Source: Sphingobacteriia bacterium 28-36-52 | GTDB lineage: Bacteria > Bacteroidota > Bacteroidia > Chitinophagales > Chitinophagaceae | Assembly (NCBI GenBank): GCA_002281575.1 | Contig: NCGN01000004.1 | Coordinates: 62,001 to 126,000 of the forward strand | Length of the DNA: 64,000 nt | Direction: 5' to 3' | Shown here: in pieces, positions 62,948 through 64,000 of the stretch | Layout: each line of letters opens with the position of its first letter | How positions within the stretch are numbered: the stretch's first letter is position 1 | Made by a program: the position numbers and the translations under genes | Notes under the pieces: model-generated | The model's input: the letters and a program-made list of their open reading frames with translations, nothing else | The model's database searches: none | Told to the model about the DNA's origin: nothing

Positions 62948-64000
62948 TAATTGGCTCTTATAACCGTTGGAATTCCTGAAGGGAATAATTTTTCCTCCAT
63001 TTCTTTTTCTCGTCTTGCAACTGCTCTTGTATCAACTGCAATATTGGTAAATAAGCTTACTAGGGTAACTAAACTGTTTTGTTTTTGGTTCTGCATATTA
63101 ATTTCTAATACAGAACTAATGCTGTTGTTAGAATAGTTTTCTGAACTTCCCATGATGTCTTTAATGGTATTTTTGGCAGTTATTAAAGAATTGTAATATC
63201 CTCCAGAAGAGTCTTTAATAAAGCCATTTAAAGTATTGGCTACATCAATATATAAAACAGTTGATTTCCCTTTAAAATAATTTAAAGCTTCAGTATTAAT
63301 GCTGGTTTTTGAATTATTCAATTTGTATTGGGAATAAGTAACAGAGTCGCTAGCAATAATAATTCCTTGTTCATTTGCTACCATATAGATTCCCATTTGA
63401 CCAAATAAATCTCCAGACTTATATTCATTCCCTTTCTTAACTGCAAAGCCACGGTCAACAATTTTATCCAATACTTTCTTAAAACTTTCAGGCTTTCCTG
63501 CAGGAATATTAATAATTAATTTCCCCATTGGCTTTTTCACAACCAATGATAATTCGTCTTTCCTTGTTTGAGGCTCAGTCATACCGATGCCTAAATCGGA
63601 AACAACAACAGCAATATCACCCTTAATTGCTCCATATAATTCCGCAGCTGTAACACCTGATTTGGTTAAAAATTCATTCACAAATCCTTCTACTTCTAAT
63701 TCTTTTAAAACTCCTCCAAATATTGCAGGATCAAATGAAGCCATTACGATTGCATTAATATTTTGTGAAGGGAAAGTTTTGATTAAATCGGTATTTACTG
63801 TTGGCCCTGCATATTTTTTTAAAATACTACTTAATAATGGGTTGGTATGGGTTACCGATTTTGCAATGATTTTGCCTTCTTCAAAGGCTAAAGTTGCCGA
63901 GGTATAATTATTGTTAACCAACTCCTCTAGTTTAGGTAACTGTAATGGCATTCCACTTAAAGCAGCCAATGAACCTCCTGAGCTTGCAAATAAATAACCT
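62947..64000 (-). CDS. DUF4836 family protein (5' part missing)
   Basis: The reading frame is open to the right edge (GYLFASSGGSLAALSGM... at its visible start), so the N-terminus is outside the window. About 350 residues are visible. Segments such as LELEVEGF-like repeats, AELYGAIKGDIAVVVSDLGIGM, LIINIPAGKPESFKKVLDKI and STVLYIDVANTLNGFI agree with DUF4836, a family of predicted Bacteroidetes periplasmic or lipoproteins of about 500 residues. It shares an operon with the ABC ATPase and permease, suggesting a component of, or substrate for, that system. Function unknown. Confidence 0.8.
   Translation of the reverse strand, partial: GYLFASSGGSLAALSGMPLQLPKLEELVNNNYTSATLAFEEGKIIAKSVTHTNPLLSSILKKYAGPTVNTDLIKTFPSQNINAIVMASFDPAIFGGVLKELEVEGFVNEFLTKSGVTAAELYGAIKGDIAVVVSDLGIGMTEPQTRKDELSLVVKKPMGKLIINIPAGKPESFKKVLDKIVDRGFAVKKGNEYKSGDLFGQMGIYMVANEQGIIIASDSVTYSQYKLNNSKTSINTEALNYFKGKSTVLYIDVANTLNGFIKDSSGGYYNSLITAKNTIKDIMGSSENYSNNSISSVLEINMQNQKQNSLVTLVSLFTNIAVDTRAVARREKEMEEKLFPSGIPTVIRAN

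Overview
The window is a low-GC bacterial chromosome segment with Bacteroidetes features throughout: a SusC/SusD pair, TonB receptors with carboxypeptidase-like N-terminal domains, a PorZ-like protein with a type IX secretion tail, an N-acyl-ornithine carbamoyltransferase arginine pathway, a long-form IspG, DUF4836 and DUF5522 proteins, and TAnnTTTG -7 promoter elements. The gene set fits Chitinophagaceae (a Sediminibacterium-like relative), but family-level placement is inference. I see no insertion sequence, prophage, CRISPR array or rRNA. The content is chromosomal core with a few accessory patches.

Layout. 1-1.8 kb: marR and an acyl-CoA dehydrogenase cut by the left edge. 1.9-6.0 kb: surface polysaccharide genes (membrane glycosyltransferase, O-antigen ligase-like, Wzz-like) and an Lrp/AsnC regulator. 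6.17-6.38 kb: a structured RNA with a tRNA-Leu-like body and a roughly 100-nt folded variable-arm insertion, closed by a strong terminator. This lies in the only gap over 300 nt without a protein gene (6024-6361). 6.4-14.5 kb: an unknown membrane protein, then SusC, SusD, SGNH hydrolase and a dicarboxylate symporter. 14.5-17.9 kb: a probable copper-handling cluster (HMA-TonB receptor, heavy-metal-binding protein, HYC_CC_PP-type protein). 17.9-26.8 kb: trmB, DUF5522, alkyltransferase-like protein, comB, a SWIM/SNF2 helicase and an outer-membrane barrel protein.

26.8-35.3 kb: a complete eight-gene arginine operon (GNAT, argG, argC, argD, argF', argB, argE, argH). It is preceded by a leader carrying a 35-codon upstream reading frame ending in Pro-Arg-Pro-Arg-Arg-Gly-Phe and mutually exclusive hairpins, which looks like an arginine attenuator. 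Val90 of the carbamoyltransferase suggests succinylated rather than acetylated intermediates.

35.3-42.6 kb: a co-directional run of FKBP, kbl, class D beta-lactamase-like lipoprotein, ispG, nadB and lpxL-like. 42.6-44.4 kb: a CstB-like persulfide dioxygenase-rhodanese gene with an upstream cysteine-free ArsR regulator. 44.5-47.2 kb: tsaB, a 3HCDH C-domain protein, ridA and an aldose epimerase. 47.3-54.9 kb: fused isobutyryl-CoA mutase icmF, a secreted unknown, a YncE-phosphoesterase, a flavin reductase and a GNAT. 54.9-59.3 kb: PorZ-like protein preceded by an overlapping response regulator, sensor kinase and membrane protein. 59.3-64 kb: a lipoprotein, a PAS/HisKA/receiver protein lacking an ATPase domain, and a DUF4836-ABC ATPase-FtsX permease operon cut by the right edge.
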